Positions 24,763 through 33,970 of a stretch of DNA of 64,000 nt are shown here, piece by piece (position 1 is the first letter of the stretch; every line of letters starts with the position of its first letter). The stretch is from Kerstersia sp052103615 (lineage in GTDB: Bacteria; Pseudomonadota; Gammaproteobacteria; Burkholderiales; Burkholderiaceae_B). The DNA is taken from contig NZ_JBQEKA010000009.1 in assembly GCF_052103615.1 (NCBI RefSeq), positions 1 to 64,000 on the forward strand, written 5' to 3'. The notes beneath the pieces are model-generated. The model saw only the letters and a program-made list of their open reading frames with translations. It was not told the DNA's origin and searched no databases. Position numbers and translations under genes: made by a program.

Positions 24763-25971
24763 TTAGTGAGTAGCGACGCGCTCGACACGGATGGTAGCGG
24801 GATGGCTGCGCAGCAGCTCCAGCACATCGTCGCCCACCGGGCCGTCAACGTCGGTAACGACATAGCCCAGCTGGCCCTTGGTTTGCAGCGTCTGGCTGAC
24901 GATGTTCAAGCCCTTTTCCGCCAGCGCATTGTTGAGCGCGCTGATGGCGCCCGGCGCATTGCGGTGGATATGCAGAACACGCGTTTCGCCATTGGCTTCC
25001 AGATAGGGCAGCTCAGGGAAGTTCACGGCGCCCTTGGTGGTGCCGCTCAGCCAGTAACGCACCAGCTTTTCTGCCACTTCGCGGCCGATGTTTTCCTGGG
25101 ATTCCTGGGTGCTGCCGCCGATATGGGGCGTCAGGATCACGTTGGGCAGGCCAACCAGCGGGCTTTGCAGCGGCTCGTTCGGGCCCTTGGGTTCCGTGGG
25201 GAACACGTCCAGGGCGGCGCCGGCAATATGGCCGCTCACGATGGCATCGCGCAGCGCGCCGATATCCACCACCGTGCCGCGCGAGGCGTTGATGATGATG
25301 GCGCCCTTCTTGGCGCGCGCCAGGCGTTCGGCATTGATGATGTTGGCCGTGTGCGAACCGCCAGGAACGTGCAGGGTCACGACATCAGCTTCTTCCATCA
25401 GCTGATCCAGCGACAGGGCGGCGCGGGCGTTGCCCAGCGGCAGCTTGGCTTCGATGTCATGGTAAATGACGCGCATGCCCAGGCTTTCGGCCAGCGTGCT
25501 GACCTGCGAACCGATGTTGCCGTAACCGACGATACCCAGCGTCTTGCCGCGGGCTTCGAAGGCGCCGGTCGCGGTCTTGTCCCAATGGCCGCCATGCACG
25601 CGCTCATTCTTTTCGGGAATGCGGCGCAGCAGCAGGATGGCCTCAGCCAGTACCATCTCGGCGACCGAGCGGGTGTTGGAGAAGGGCGCGTTGAAGACCG
25701 GAATGCCGCGCTGGGCTGCCACATCCAGGGCGACCTGGTTGGTGCCGATGCAGAAACAGCCGATCACGCGGATGTTGGGGAACTCGTTGAGCAGGCCTGC
25801 ATCGAGGTTGGTGCGGGAACGAATGCCGACGACGTCGGCAGTCTTCAGGGCCGCACGCAGTTCATCGGGCGGAAGCGCGATGGCATGCGAAACGATGTTG
25901 GTCAGGCCGGCCTGCTTGAACACTTCGCGGGCGCTGGGATGGATGTTTTCGAAGAGAACGATATTTGCCAT
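24763..25971 (-). CDS. serA: D-3-phosphoglycerate dehydrogenase (ACT type)
   Basis: The enzyme catalyses the first step of serine synthesis. The 402-residue length, the NAD motif GIVGYGNIGSQV near residue 152, catalytic Arg in INASRGTVVD, His in TPHIGGST, and a C-terminal ACT domain (VLHIHRNAPGAISALN) match the E. coli-type SerA that serine inhibits. ATG 25971 (MANIVLFENI) was preferred over the earlier in-frame start at 25980. Confidence 0.94.
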   Translation of the reverse strand: MANIVLFENIHPSAREVFKQAGLTNIVSHAIALPPDELRAALKTADVVGIRSRTNLDAGLLNEFPNIRVIGCFCIGTNQVALDVAAQRGIPVFNAPFSNTRSVAEMVLAEAILLLRRIPEKNERVHGGHWDKTATGAFEARGKTLGIVGYGNIGSQVSTLAESLGMRVIYHDIEAKLPLGNARAALSLDQLMEEADVVTLHVPGGSHTANIINAERLARAKKGAIIINASRGTVVDIGALRDAIVSGHIAGAALDVFPTEPKGPNEPLQSPLVGLPNVILTPHIGGSTQESQENIGREVAEKLVRYWLSGTTKGAVNFPELPYLEANGETRVLHIHRNAPGAISALNNALAEKGLNIVSQTLQTKGQLGYVVTDVDGPVGDDVLELLRSHPATIRVERVATH

Positions 25972-26177
25972 GACAGACAAGAGCCTAATTGAGGAAGTGG
26001 CGGCGCGTCGGCTGGGCGCGTCGGGAAGCGATCCATTGTAATCGCTTTGCCGGGCGCATAAGGGCTTCCCCTGATGCTGGTAGGGGCTGGCGGGGGCGGG
26101 TTTGTTACCGGACGCCTTGTTGCAACAGGGGCACGAGGGGGTTGCCAGGCGGCGCGCGGTGTTGTTTTCCTGTCGGC

Positions 26178-27491
26178 TCAGGTGTTGACGAGGGTGCGGT
26201 CGGGCGGAAATACGAGCGAGAAAGTGCTGCCTTGGCCAGGTTTGCTTTCAATGCGGAGTTCGGCATCGTGCCGCATGGCGATATGTTTGGTGATCGCCAG
26301 CCCCAGGCCGGTGCCGCCGACGGCGCGCGAGCGGCCGCGGTCCACGCGGTAAAAGCGTTCGGTCAGGCGCGGGATATGGGCGGCGGCGATGCCGATGCCG
26401 GAATCCCGGACACTGTACTGGGCGCCGCCGTCGGGCAGGCGGTGCCAGGAGACATGGATGCTGCCGTGATCCGGGGTGTAGCGCACCGCATTGGTCAGGA
26501 GATTGCTGAAAGCCGAACTGAGCTCGGTTTCAGCGCCCAGCAGCGCCAGGTTCTCGTCAATCTGCCATGAAAAGGCGTGGCGGCCTGCGGACAGCCCTTC
26601 GGCCTGCAGGCGGGCGGCGTCGATCAAGTCGGTGGCCGAGACTTCCTGCGGGTCGGCAGAGGGCGAGGATTCCAGCGTGGACAGAGTCAGCAGGTCGGCC
26701 ACGATGGTTTGCATGCGCTGGGCCTGCTCGTGCATCAGGGACAGGTAGTAATCCCGCTGCTCGGGCGTGATGGCGTCGGCGGGCAGATCCTGCAATGTTT
26801 CCAGAAAACCGCTCAGTACGGTCAGGGGGGTGCGCAACTCATGCGAAACGTTGGCCACGAAGTCGCGCCGCGTGGTTTCGAGCTTTTCGATCTGCGTGAC
26901 GTCACGCGTGATCAGCAGGCGCTGATCGCTGGCATAAGCGGCCAGCTGCATCATCATCAGACGTTCCTGGCCTTCACGCGCCAGGCGCACCAGAATCGGT
27001 TCCGGCCATTCTTCCTGTTGTGCGTAGGCAACGAATTCAGGTTCGCGCAGCAAATTGAGCAGGTATTGGCCCTGGTCGGCGGGCAGCCTCAGGCCCAGGT
27101 GGCGGCGCGCCATGCGGTTGCACCATTCGATGTGCAGGCTTTCATTGAGGGTGACGGCGCCGTCGGGCAGGGCTTGCGCAGCGGCAATCATGCCTTGCAG
27201 CATGCGCTGGTTTTCCTCGAACTCACGAATGCGGCGGCGCTGGTAGCGGTACAGCATGGCCGCGCTTTCGTCGAGCACGCCCAGGGCGTAGGGCGGCGCG
27301 CTTTCCGGGGTTTTGAGCCATTGCGAAAAACGCTGGATCTGGCGCGCCAGGCGGAACGTCTGCAAACCGGCGCCGCAGGCGAACACCAGCATGCCGCTGT
27401 TGCCGCCCAGGCGCCAATGCACCAGTGCAGCGACCGCAGCCCAGGCAAGCAGGGTGGCAAGCGTGCGTATCCAGATCATAGTGGCGTCCAT
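26178..27491 (-). CDS. phoR: phosphate regulon sensor histidine kinase
   Basis: The 437-residue kinase has two N-terminal helices (about 8-45), a PAS-like region (about 105-190), the H box NVSHELRTPLTVLSG with the phosphorylated His, an N box NLLTNAVRYTPDHG, and a G box GTGLGLAITKH. The layout is that of PhoR, which partners PhoB. It lies 61 nt downstream of phoB on the same strand. No pst genes are in the window. Confidence 0.92.
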   Translation of the reverse strand: MDATMIWIRTLATLLAWAAVAALVHWRLGGNSGMLVFACGAGLQTFRLARQIQRFSQWLKTPESAPPYALGVLDESAAMLYRYQRRRIREFEENQRMLQGMIAAAQALPDGAVTLNESLHIEWCNRMARRHLGLRLPADQGQYLLNLLREPEFVAYAQQEEWPEPILVRLAREGQERLMMMQLAAYASDQRLLITRDVTQIEKLETTRRDFVANVSHELRTPLTVLSGFLETLQDLPADAITPEQRDYYLSLMHEQAQRMQTIVADLLTLSTLESSPSADPQEVSATDLIDAARLQAEGLSAGRHAFSWQIDENLALLGAETELSSAFSNLLTNAVRYTPDHGSIHVSWHRLPDGGAQYSVRDSGIGIAAAHIPRLTERFYRVDRGRSRAVGGTGLGLAITKHIAMRHDAELRIESKPGQGSTFSLVFPPDRTLVNT

Positions 27492-27552
27492 TGTCGCACT
27501 GCCGCCGCGCCATGGCGCGGCGGCAGTGCGTTTGCCGGCTCAGGCCCGGCTT

Positions 27553-28251
27553 TTAGTGGCTGGTGATCTGATTGGTGAAGCGGTAGCCGCTGCCGCGCAC
27601 GGTTTCCACGTGGGCGTCGTGGCTGGAAGGCTCAAGCGCTTTGCGCAGGCGGCGGATATGCACATCCACCGTACGCTCTTCGACGAACACGTGATCGCCC
27701 CAAACCTGGTCGAGCAGCTGGGCGCGGGAAAAAACGCGCTCGGGGTGGGTCATGAAAAAGTGCAGCAGGCGGAATTCCGTGGGGCCGATGTGCAGCGCCT
27801 TGCCGTTGCCGGTCAGGCGGTGGGTCACAGGGTCCAGGCGCAGGCCGGCGACGTCGATGACGTCATCGGTGAGCTGGGGCGCGCGGCGGCGCAAGACCGC
27901 CTTGATGCGCGCCATGAGCTCCTTGGGCGAGAAGGGCTTGGTGATGTAGTCGTCGGCGCCCGCTTCCAGGCCATCCACCTTGTCCTGCTCGGAGCCTTTG
28001 GCGGTCAGCATGATGATGGGGACGCTGCGGGTGCGTTCGTCGGCACGCAGGGCACGCGCCATGCTCAGGCCGGACGCGCCGGGCAGCATCCAGTCGAGCA
28101 GAATCAGGTCGGGCAGCTCGGCGCGGATCAGGGTATGCGCTTGTTCAACATTGAACGCGCGCAGCACCTTGTGTCCGGCAAAGGACAGATTGACGGCGAT
28201 AAGCTCCTGGATGGCAGGTTCATCTTCAACCACGAGAATAGTGCTGGACAT
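27553..28251 (-). CDS. phoB: phosphate regulon response regulator
   Basis: The 232-residue OmpR-type regulator has a receiver domain with phosphoacceptor Asp in LILLDWMLPG and a C-terminal winged helix (GPTEFRLLHFFMTHPERVFSRAQLLDQVWG). The effector sequence and the adjacent phoR identify it. It activates genes on phosphate starvation. An inverted repeat lies 40-65 bp upstream of its start, but I see no classical Pho box. Confidence 0.94.
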   Translation of the reverse strand: MSSTILVVEDEPAIQELIAVNLSFAGHKVLRAFNVEQAHTLIRAELPDLILLDWMLPGASGLSMARALRADERTRSVPIIMLTAKGSEQDKVDGLEAGADDYITKPFSPKELMARIKAVLRRRAPQLTDDVIDVAGLRLDPVTHRLTGNGKALHIGPTEFRLLHFFMTHPERVFSRAQLLDQVWGDHVFVEERTVDVHIRRLRKALEPSSHDAHVETVRGSGYRFTNQITSH

Positions 28252-28290
28252 GGCAATCAGGCAGTAAGGAAAAGGCGCCGTATGGCGGGG

Positions 28291-28316
28291 ACATTGCCAT
28301 AATATGGCGGCAATGT
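28291..28316. promoter_or_regulatory. inverted repeat in the phoB promoter region
   Basis: ACATTGCC (28291-28298) and GGCAATGT (28309-28316) are perfect 8-bp arms around a 10-bp AT-rich centre that contains a TATTAT on the minus strand. The symmetry and position suggest an operator over the phoB promoter. Confidence 0.4.
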
Positions 28317-28565
28317 TTCAGGTCTGTGACTGCGCGCGGGATCCGCCAGGCGATGTTGCGCTGGTCTGTCCGCCCGCGCCGCCGGAGCACGCATCCGCCG
28401 CGCACACTCAGTGCGCGCCCTTGGTGCACATCCTTGGTCCGTCTCTCAAGCATGCCTCCTCAGTGTGTATCCCTCATGCGCCGGGAAGCGAAAATCGTCG
28501 CCAGCGGGCGCGAATTGCGTCATGCAAATACTTCCTGCCGTCATGGAATCGGCTACGATATCGGC

Positions 28566-29363
28566 ATGAGCGAAAAACAGATTTCCCCCGCCCCAACGGA
28601 CGCTGGCACGGCCCCCGGCGCCGTGGATCCGACCACGCACTTCGGCTTCGAGACCGTCGCCGAGCATGACAAGGCGCGCCGGGTCGCCGGTGTGTTCCAT
28701 TCGGTAGCCAAGCGCTATGACGTCATGAATGACATGATGTCCGGGGGCCTGCACCGTGTCTGGAAGATCTTCACGGTTGGCCGCGCCGCGATCCGTCCCG
28801 GCATGAAAGTGCTGGATATCGCGGGCGGCACCGGGGATCTGGCCCGCGCTTTTGCGCGCCGCGCCGGCCCGCAGGGCGAAGTCTGGCTGACGGATATCAA
28901 TGACTCCATGCTGTCGGTCGGCCGCGACCGCATGATGGATAGCGGCCTGGTGCTGCCTGTCGCCGTCTGCGACGCCGAGAAACTGCCGTTCCCCGATGCT
29001 TACTTTGATCGTGTCAGCGTGGCCTTCGGCCTGCGCAACATGACGCACAAGGATGCCGCGCTGGCCGAAATGCGTCGCGTGCTCAAGCCGGGCGGCAAGC
29101 TGCTGGTGCTGGAATTTTCGCGCATTGCCAAGCCGCTGGAACCGGCCTATGACTGGTATTCCTTCAATGTGCTGCCGCGCCTGGGCAAGGTGATTGCCAA
29201 GGACGAGGAAAGCTACCGCTATCTGGCGGAATCCATCCGCATGCACCCGGACCAGGAAACCCTGGCGCAGATGATGCGTGACGTGGGCCTGTCGCGGGTG
29301 CGCTATTTCAATCTGACCGCCGGCATTGCAGCGCTGCACGAAGGCGTGCGCCTGGAAGATTGA
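28566..29363 (+). CDS. ubiE: demethylmenaquinone/2-methoxy-6-polyprenyl-1,4-benzoquinol methylase
   Basis: The 265-residue SAM methyltransferase performs the C-methylation in ubiquinone synthesis. VFHSVAKRYDVMNDMMSGGLHRVWK is the conserved UbiE start region. Motif I is DIAGGTGD, and the later RVLKPGGKLLVLEFS and YSFNVLPRLG segments are also typical. ATG 28566 was chosen because the family starts shortly before this region. It opens a cluster with ubiJ and ubiB. Confidence 0.95.
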   Translation: MSEKQISPAPTDAGTAPGAVDPTTHFGFETVAEHDKARRVAGVFHSVAKRYDVMNDMMSGGLHRVWKIFTVGRAAIRPGMKVLDIAGGTGDLARAFARRAGPQGEVWLTDINDSMLSVGRDRMMDSGLVLPVAVCDAEKLPFPDAYFDRVSVAFGLRNMTHKDAALAEMRRVLKPGGKLLVLEFSRIAKPLEPAYDWYSFNVLPRLGKVIAKDEESYRYLAESIRMHPDQETLAQMMRDVGLSRVRYFNLTAGIAALHEGVRLED

Positions 29364-29784
29364 GCGCTGGCGCCTGTGCGCGCCTGCCGCCAGTTCCGGC
29401 TTGGCTGTAACGCAGTAACACGAGTTTTTCCGCCCTGTCTTGCCGGGCCGCCCGGCTTCGCTTACGCTGGGCCTTCAGGGCGGCACCGTCTGGTGCCTGA
29501 AGCCGGGCAGGGTGTTGTGAATTGGCCCGCTGATTACAGCTCTGGCAAAAATATTAAGCTTCTAGTAAGCTTTGTCCATGTCCCCCAGCAAACGGGGGGT
29601 GGAACCGTTGTTGGCAGATGCAGCCCGCGCTTGCATCACAGTATCCGCAACCGGCCCAGCAGGGTTCCGCCATATCGCTCGCAGGCGCGTGCGCCCATTC
29701 TGGGCCATGCTGGCCAGACGCAGCGTGGGGGTGTTCTACAGTCGGCCGCACTAGGTGCGGCGGGCCAATACGGGGAAATTGTCC
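29364..29784. other. structured intergenic region after ubiE
   Basis: There is no convincing gene. GGCACC-GTCT-GGTGCC (29482-29497) is a perfect hairpin, extended by CTTCA/TGAAG around a bulge. A second GC stem lies near 29582 (CCCCC...GGGGGG). The promoter of the Tim44-domain gene should lie in the last 150 bp. Confidence 0.4.
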
Positions 29785-30771
29785 ATGTCTCGACGTTTTA
29801 CGAAATTCTGTGCTGCTGCAGTCATCGCCCTGACCGGCGTTGCCATGCTGGGCACGTCCTTTGACGCCGACGCACGCCGCATGGGTGGCGGCGGCAGCTT
29901 TGGCCGTCAGTCCAGCAATGTCATGCAGCAACGCCAGGCGGTCACGCCGCCGGCAGCCAATACCGGCGCCAATACGGCGCGTTCGGCTGCGGCTCCGGCC
30001 GCGGCGGGCGCTGCCGCAGGCGCGGCCACGCGCAGCGGCATGTCGCGCTTCCTGGGCCCGATCGCCGGCATTGCCGCCGGTTTGGGTCTGGCAGCCCTGC
30101 TGTCCAGCATGGGCCTGTCCGGCGCCCTGCTTGAATTCCTCTCCAGCGCGCTGTTGATCGGCGTGGTCGTGTTCGCCATTATGTTCATCGTGCGCCGTCT
30201 GCGCGGCGCGGGTGCTGGTGCCGGTGCGCGTCCCGCCATGCAGGGCGCGGGTGCCGGTGGCCGGGGCAATCAACAGGCAGCCCCGATGTGGCGTGAATCC
30301 GCGCAACCGGCAGCGGCGCCTGCCGCGGCTCCTGTGGCCGCTGCTGCGTCCAGCGTTGCGCCCGCCGCGGCGGCAGCGCCGGTGGATCCCAGCTGGTTCA
30401 TTCCGGCGGATTTCGATACGCATGCCTTCCTGCAGAACGCCAAGGCTCAGTTTGTCGCGATTCAGAAGCTTTGGGACAGCGGCGATGTCGAGTCCCTGCG
30501 CGAATATCTGACGGACGACCTGCTGGCGGAGCTGCGTTCGCAGATTACGGCCAACGCCGGCGGCGTGACCACGGTGGTGCTACTCAATGCCGAGCTGCTG
30601 GGCGTGGAACAAGTGTCTGGCGGCCACCTGGCCAGCGTGCGCTTCTCGGGCATGCTGCGTGAGGAAGCCGGCGCCGAAGCGTTCCGTTTTGAAGAGGTCT
30701 GGAACCTGTTCAAGAGCGAAGAGGGCGGCTGGATGCTGGCAGGCATTCAGCAAATGAACGTCGCCCAGTAA
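29785..30771 (+). CDS. Tim44-domain (TIM44-like) exported or membrane protein
   Basis: The 328-residue protein has an N-terminal signal-like helix (about 6-28), a Gly/Gln/Ala-rich stretch, two hydrophobic helices (about 85-140), a second Ala-rich linker, and a C-terminal Tim44-like domain (about 205-328). That domain reads FLQNAKAQFVAIQKLWDSGD, REYLTDDLLAELR and EEVWNLFKSEEGGWMLAG. Bacterial Tim44-like proteins are of uncertain function. It lies between ubiE and ubiJ, a position I believe is common in Burkholderiales. Confidence 0.88.
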   Translation: MSRRFTKFCAAAVIALTGVAMLGTSFDADARRMGGGGSFGRQSSNVMQQRQAVTPPAANTGANTARSAAAPAAAGAAAGAATRSGMSRFLGPIAGIAAGLGLAALLSSMGLSGALLEFLSSALLIGVVVFAIMFIVRRLRGAGAGAGARPAMQGAGAGGRGNQQAAPMWRESAQPAAAPAAAPVAAAASSVAPAAAAAPVDPSWFIPADFDTHAFLQNAKAQFVAIQKLWDSGDVESLREYLTDDLLAELRSQITANAGGVTTVVLLNAELLGVEQVSGGHLASVRFSGMLREEAGAEAFRFEEVWNLFKSEEGGWMLAGIQQMNVAQ

Positions 30772-30876
30772 TTGTCTGTCGGCCGTCTTGCCTCCTGCCG
30801 CCAGGCAGGGCGGGCAGGGCGTGAGCTGCCGGGATCAGACCACCCGCTTTGATAGGCGTGTGGCGCGATGCTTCTC

Positions 30877-30912
30877 AAGCCCTGGCGGGGAGTTTCCCCG
30901 CCAGGGCTTTTT
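30877..30912 (+). terminator. Rho-independent terminator after the Tim44-domain gene
   Basis: AAGCCCTGGCGGGG (30877-30890) pairs with CCCCGCCAGGGCTT (30896-30909); a T run ends at 30912. The loop is 5 nt. Confidence 0.9.
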
Positions 30913-31053
30913 GCTGCGCTGTCATGGGCTGACGCAGGTCTGCGGCGCGGGTCTGCTGGTTCCGGCATGTGCAGGATGGCCAAAGCCGTTAAACTGCTTG
31001 CTGTAATCAAGACCCTCACGACTCATTCGGGCGGCAAGCCCAGGATTGCCTTC

Positions 31054-31701
31054 ATGTTGCCAGCATTCTTGCCTCATCCTGTCGAACTGGCTGTCAGGGC
31101 GTTCAACGCGCTGACAGCGCAGGAACCCTGGGCCCGAGAAAAATTGGCGCGCCACAGCGGCAAACGGATCACCCTGGTTGCAGGGGGAATGCGCGCCGTG
31201 TTTCTGGTGGCGCCAGATGCCTGCCTGGAGTTTCTCGAAGATGAGGATGGCGCTGCGTCCGAGGTCATCCTGACCTTACCGCTGGAACGGCTGGCGCTGC
31301 CGCGTCCTGGCGTGAGCCAGCCGCCGCTGGCGGAAATCATGCATATATCAGGCGAAGCCGGCCTGGCGCAGACCTTGGCCGAACTGGCGCGCGGCCTGCG
31401 CTGGGATGCGGAGGATGCGCTGTCCCGCTGGATCGGTGACGTGCCTGCGGTGCGCCTGGTCGCGGGTGCCCGCCAGTTGCGGCGCGGCCTGCGTGATTTC
31501 ATGCAGCGTCTGGCAGGCAATACGGCCGAGTATCTGTCCGAGGAAACCGGGACGGTGCTGGGCGCTTCGCAATGGCGGCAGTGGCAGCTGGACCGCATGC
31601 AGGTGGAGCAGCAGATCGACGGCGCCGCCGCCCGGGCGGATGCCCTGCTGCGCCGTTTGGCCCGCCTGGAATCTAGCGCTGGCCGGAGGGGCAGTCTGTG
31701 A
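31054..31701 (+). CDS. ubiJ: ubiquinone biosynthesis accessory factor UbiJ (SCP2 domain)
   Basis: The 215-residue protein has an N-terminal SCP2-type lipid-binding domain (about 10-115) and a C-terminal helical part (NTAEYLSEE through LLRRLARLES). This matches UbiJ, which binds lipid and organises the soluble Ubi complex. ATG 31054 follows AGGA. The stop overlaps the GTG start of ubiB by 4 nt, so the two are translationally coupled. It is in the expected order before ubiB. Confidence 0.88.
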   Translation: MLPAFLPHPVELAVRAFNALTAQEPWAREKLARHSGKRITLVAGGMRAVFLVAPDACLEFLEDEDGAASEVILTLPLERLALPRPGVSQPPLAEIMHISGEAGLAQTLAELARGLRWDAEDALSRWIGDVPAVRLVAGARQLRRGLRDFMQRLAGNTAEYLSEETGTVLGASQWRQWQLDRMQVEQQIDGAAARADALLRRLARLESSAGRRGSL

Positions 31702-33251
31702 ATTCGATGTTTCGCCTCTGGCGTATTCTGTTTGTTTGCCTGCGTTACCGCCTGGATGAAATCGTGCTGTCCGGCCTGCAATTCCGCTGGGCGCGCATTG
31801 CCTTGCGCTGCGTGCGTTTCGGGCGTCCGCCGAGCCAGCCCAGGGCGGTGCGCCTGCGCTTGGCGCTGGAGGCGCTGGGGCCGATTTTCGTCAAGTTCGG
31901 GCAAGTGCTTTCGACCCGGCGGGATCTGATCGCCCCCGACTTCGCCGAAGAATTGGCGCGTTTGCAGGATAAAGTGCCGCCTTTCCCGTCCGAATTGGCG
32001 GTGGCGTCCATAGAAAAAGCGCTGGGAGCGCCGCCGACGCAGCTGTTCGCGGAATTTGAAATGACGCCGGTGGCGTCGGCCTCGGTGGCACAGGTGCACT
32101 TTGCCGTCCTGCACAATGGCAGGGAAGTGGCAGTGAAAGTGTTGCGTCCGGGCATGCGTAAAATCATCGACCAGGATCTGGGCCTGATGCGCCGCCTGGC
32201 TACCCTGCTGGAACGCGTCTCGGGGGATGCGCGCCGCCTGAAGGCGCGTGAGGTGGTGGGCGAGTTCGATAAATACCTGCATGACGAACTGGATCTGCTG
32301 CGCGAGGCGTCCAATTGCAGCCAGTTGCGCCGTAATTTCTCGGTCGATAGCGTGCGGGCCAGCCAGTTGATCGTGCCGGAAGTCTTCTGGGACTACACCT
32401 CGTCCACCGTGTTCACGATGGAACGGATGCGCGGTATCCAGGTGAGCAAGGTCGAAGCCTTGCGGGCGGCGGGCGTGGATTTGCCGACGCTGGCGCGTAC
32501 CGGCGTGGAAATCTTTTTTGCCCAGGTCTTTGATGACGGCTTTTTCCATGCCGACATGCATCCGGGCAACATCTATGTGTCCGATCAGCCGGAGACGCTG
32601 GGCCGCTATATTGCGCTGGATTTCGGCATTGTCGGTTCACTGTCGGATTTCGACAAAAATTACCTGGCGCTCAATTTCCTGGCGTTTTTCCAGCGCGACT
32701 ACCGCCAGGTTGCCAAGCTTCATATCGAGTCAGGCTGGGTTCCCGCCGATACCCGCGAAGAAGAGCTGGAAGGGGCTGTGCGCGCCGTGTGCGAACCGCA
32801 CTTTGACCGCCCGCTGGCGGAAATTTCACTGGGTCAGGTGCTGTTGCGCCTGTTTCAGACCTCGCGCCGCTTCAATATGGAAGTGCAGCCGCAGCTTGTG
32901 CTGTTGCAGAAAACCCTGCTCAATGTCGAAGGCATGGGGCGCGAGCTGGATCCTGGCCTGGATCTCTGGAAAACGGCCAAGCCTTACCTGGAACGCTGGA
33001 TGCACCGCCGCATGGGCTGGCGCGGCCTGAAGGAAAAATTGCAGCAGGAAGCAGGGCGCTGGGCGCAGACGCTGCCGGAATTGCCGCGCCTGGTGCATGA
33101 AAACCTGGCGCGGCCCGACCGCATGCCCGCTTTGCTGGAAGAAACCCAGCGCCTGCGCAAGGCCAGGGAAACCGGCAATCGCTTGCTGGCCGTGCTGATC
33201 GGGGTGCTGGCCGTCGCGCTGGCGGTGGGGCTTTGGGCCCTGACTCGCTGA
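31698..33251 (+). CDS. ubiB: ubiquinone biosynthesis protein kinase-like ATPase
   Basis: The 517-residue atypical kinase of the ADCK/ABC1 family has the KxGQ motif in FVKFGQVLSTR, the Ala-rich loop ASASVAQVH, the catalytic HADMHPGN and the metal-binding DFGIVG. Two C-terminal transmembrane helices end the protein. It is needed for ubiquinone synthesis under aerobic growth. GTG 31698 overlaps ubiJ by GTGA; ATG 31707 is the alternative. Confidence 0.95.
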   Translation: MNSMFRLWRILFVCLRYRLDEIVLSGLQFRWARIALRCVRFGRPPSQPRAVRLRLALEALGPIFVKFGQVLSTRRDLIAPDFAEELARLQDKVPPFPSELAVASIEKALGAPPTQLFAEFEMTPVASASVAQVHFAVLHNGREVAVKVLRPGMRKIIDQDLGLMRRLATLLERVSGDARRLKAREVVGEFDKYLHDELDLLREASNCSQLRRNFSVDSVRASQLIVPEVFWDYTSSTVFTMERMRGIQVSKVEALRAAGVDLPTLARTGVEIFFAQVFDDGFFHADMHPGNIYVSDQPETLGRYIALDFGIVGSLSDFDKNYLALNFLAFFQRDYRQVAKLHIESGWVPADTREEELEGAVRAVCEPHFDRPLAEISLGQVLLRLFQTSRRFNMEVQPQLVLLQKTLLNVEGMGRELDPGLDLWKTAKPYLERWMHRRMGWRGLKEKLQQEAGRWAQTLPELPRLVHENLARPDRMPALLEETQRLRKARETGNRLLAVLIGVLAVALAVGLWALTR

Positions 33252-33345
33252 GCCGCCGCTGACCCCCGCCAGCCTCCCGCTGGCCTCCTTGAGCCGTTTT
33301 GCCGGCTGCCGCAGCGTGCCGCGGCAGGCCCAACAGGAATGACAC

Positions 33346-33843
33346 ATGACCATCCGTTTTGAAACGAAAATCTGGACTCGCGACGCCTGCATAGAGGCGG
33401 CGCGCCAGGGGCGCCTGCCCCGGCCGCTGGTGTTCACCAATGGCGTGTTCGATATCCTGCACCGGGGGCATGTGAGCTATCTGGACGAAGCCGCGCAGTT
33501 GGGCGCGACGCTACTGGTGGCGGTCAATAGCGATGCATCAGTGCGTGGGCTGGGCAAAGGGGATGAACGGCCTTTGAACAGCCAGGAAGACCGCATGGCC
33601 ATGCTCGCGGCGCTGGCCAGTGTGGATGCCGTGACCTGTTTCGGGGAACAGACTCCCCAGGCGCTGATCGAGGCGCTGCGGCCCGATATCATCGTCAAGG
33701 GCGGCGATTACGATATGGAAGTGCTGCCCGAAACGGCAGCGGTACGCAGCTGGGGCGGTAAGGCCGTGGCGATTCCGTTCGCGCATGACCGCTCTACCAC
33801 CCAGCTGGTACGGAAAATCATGGCGGCGGCCAAGCATAGCTGA
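33346..33843 (+). CDS. rfaE2: D-glycero-beta-D-manno-heptose 1-phosphate adenylyltransferase
   Basis: This 165-residue nucleotidyltransferase activates heptose for lipopolysaccharide core synthesis. The HxGH motif (LHRGH) follows TNGVFDI, and the distal SxTxxV-like segment is DRSTTQLVRKI. It corresponds to the C-terminal half of HldE and stands alone, as in Bordetella-like genomes. The kinase RfaE1 is not in the window. Confidence 0.93.
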   Translation: MTIRFETKIWTRDACIEAARQGRLPRPLVFTNGVFDILHRGHVSYLDEAAQLGATLLVAVNSDASVRGLGKGDERPLNSQEDRMAMLAALASVDAVTCFGEQTPQALIEALRPDIIVKGGDYDMEVLPETAAVRSWGGKAVAIPFAHDRSTTQLVRKIMAAAKHS

Positions 33844-33882
33844 CCGTCATGGTCGTGGCGGCACGGCGTGAAAATGGGCATG

Positions 33883-33920
33883 AAAAAGCCACCCTGCTTA
33901 TGTCGCGGGGTGGCTTTTTT
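33883..33920. terminator. bidirectional Rho-independent terminator
   Basis: AAAAAGCCACCC (33883-33894) pairs with GGGTGGCTTTTT (33908-33919). It serves rfaE2 (+) and pcm (-). Confidence 0.88.
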
Positions 33921-33970
33921 GCTGGGCGGTCAGGGGCGCCCGGGCGGGCGCCCGGCAGCCCGTGTCACAT

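Noticed and set aside
28252..28330. Pho box at phoB
   Set aside because: No CTGTCAT-type direct repeat with 11-bp spacing is visible; only the unrelated inverted repeat.
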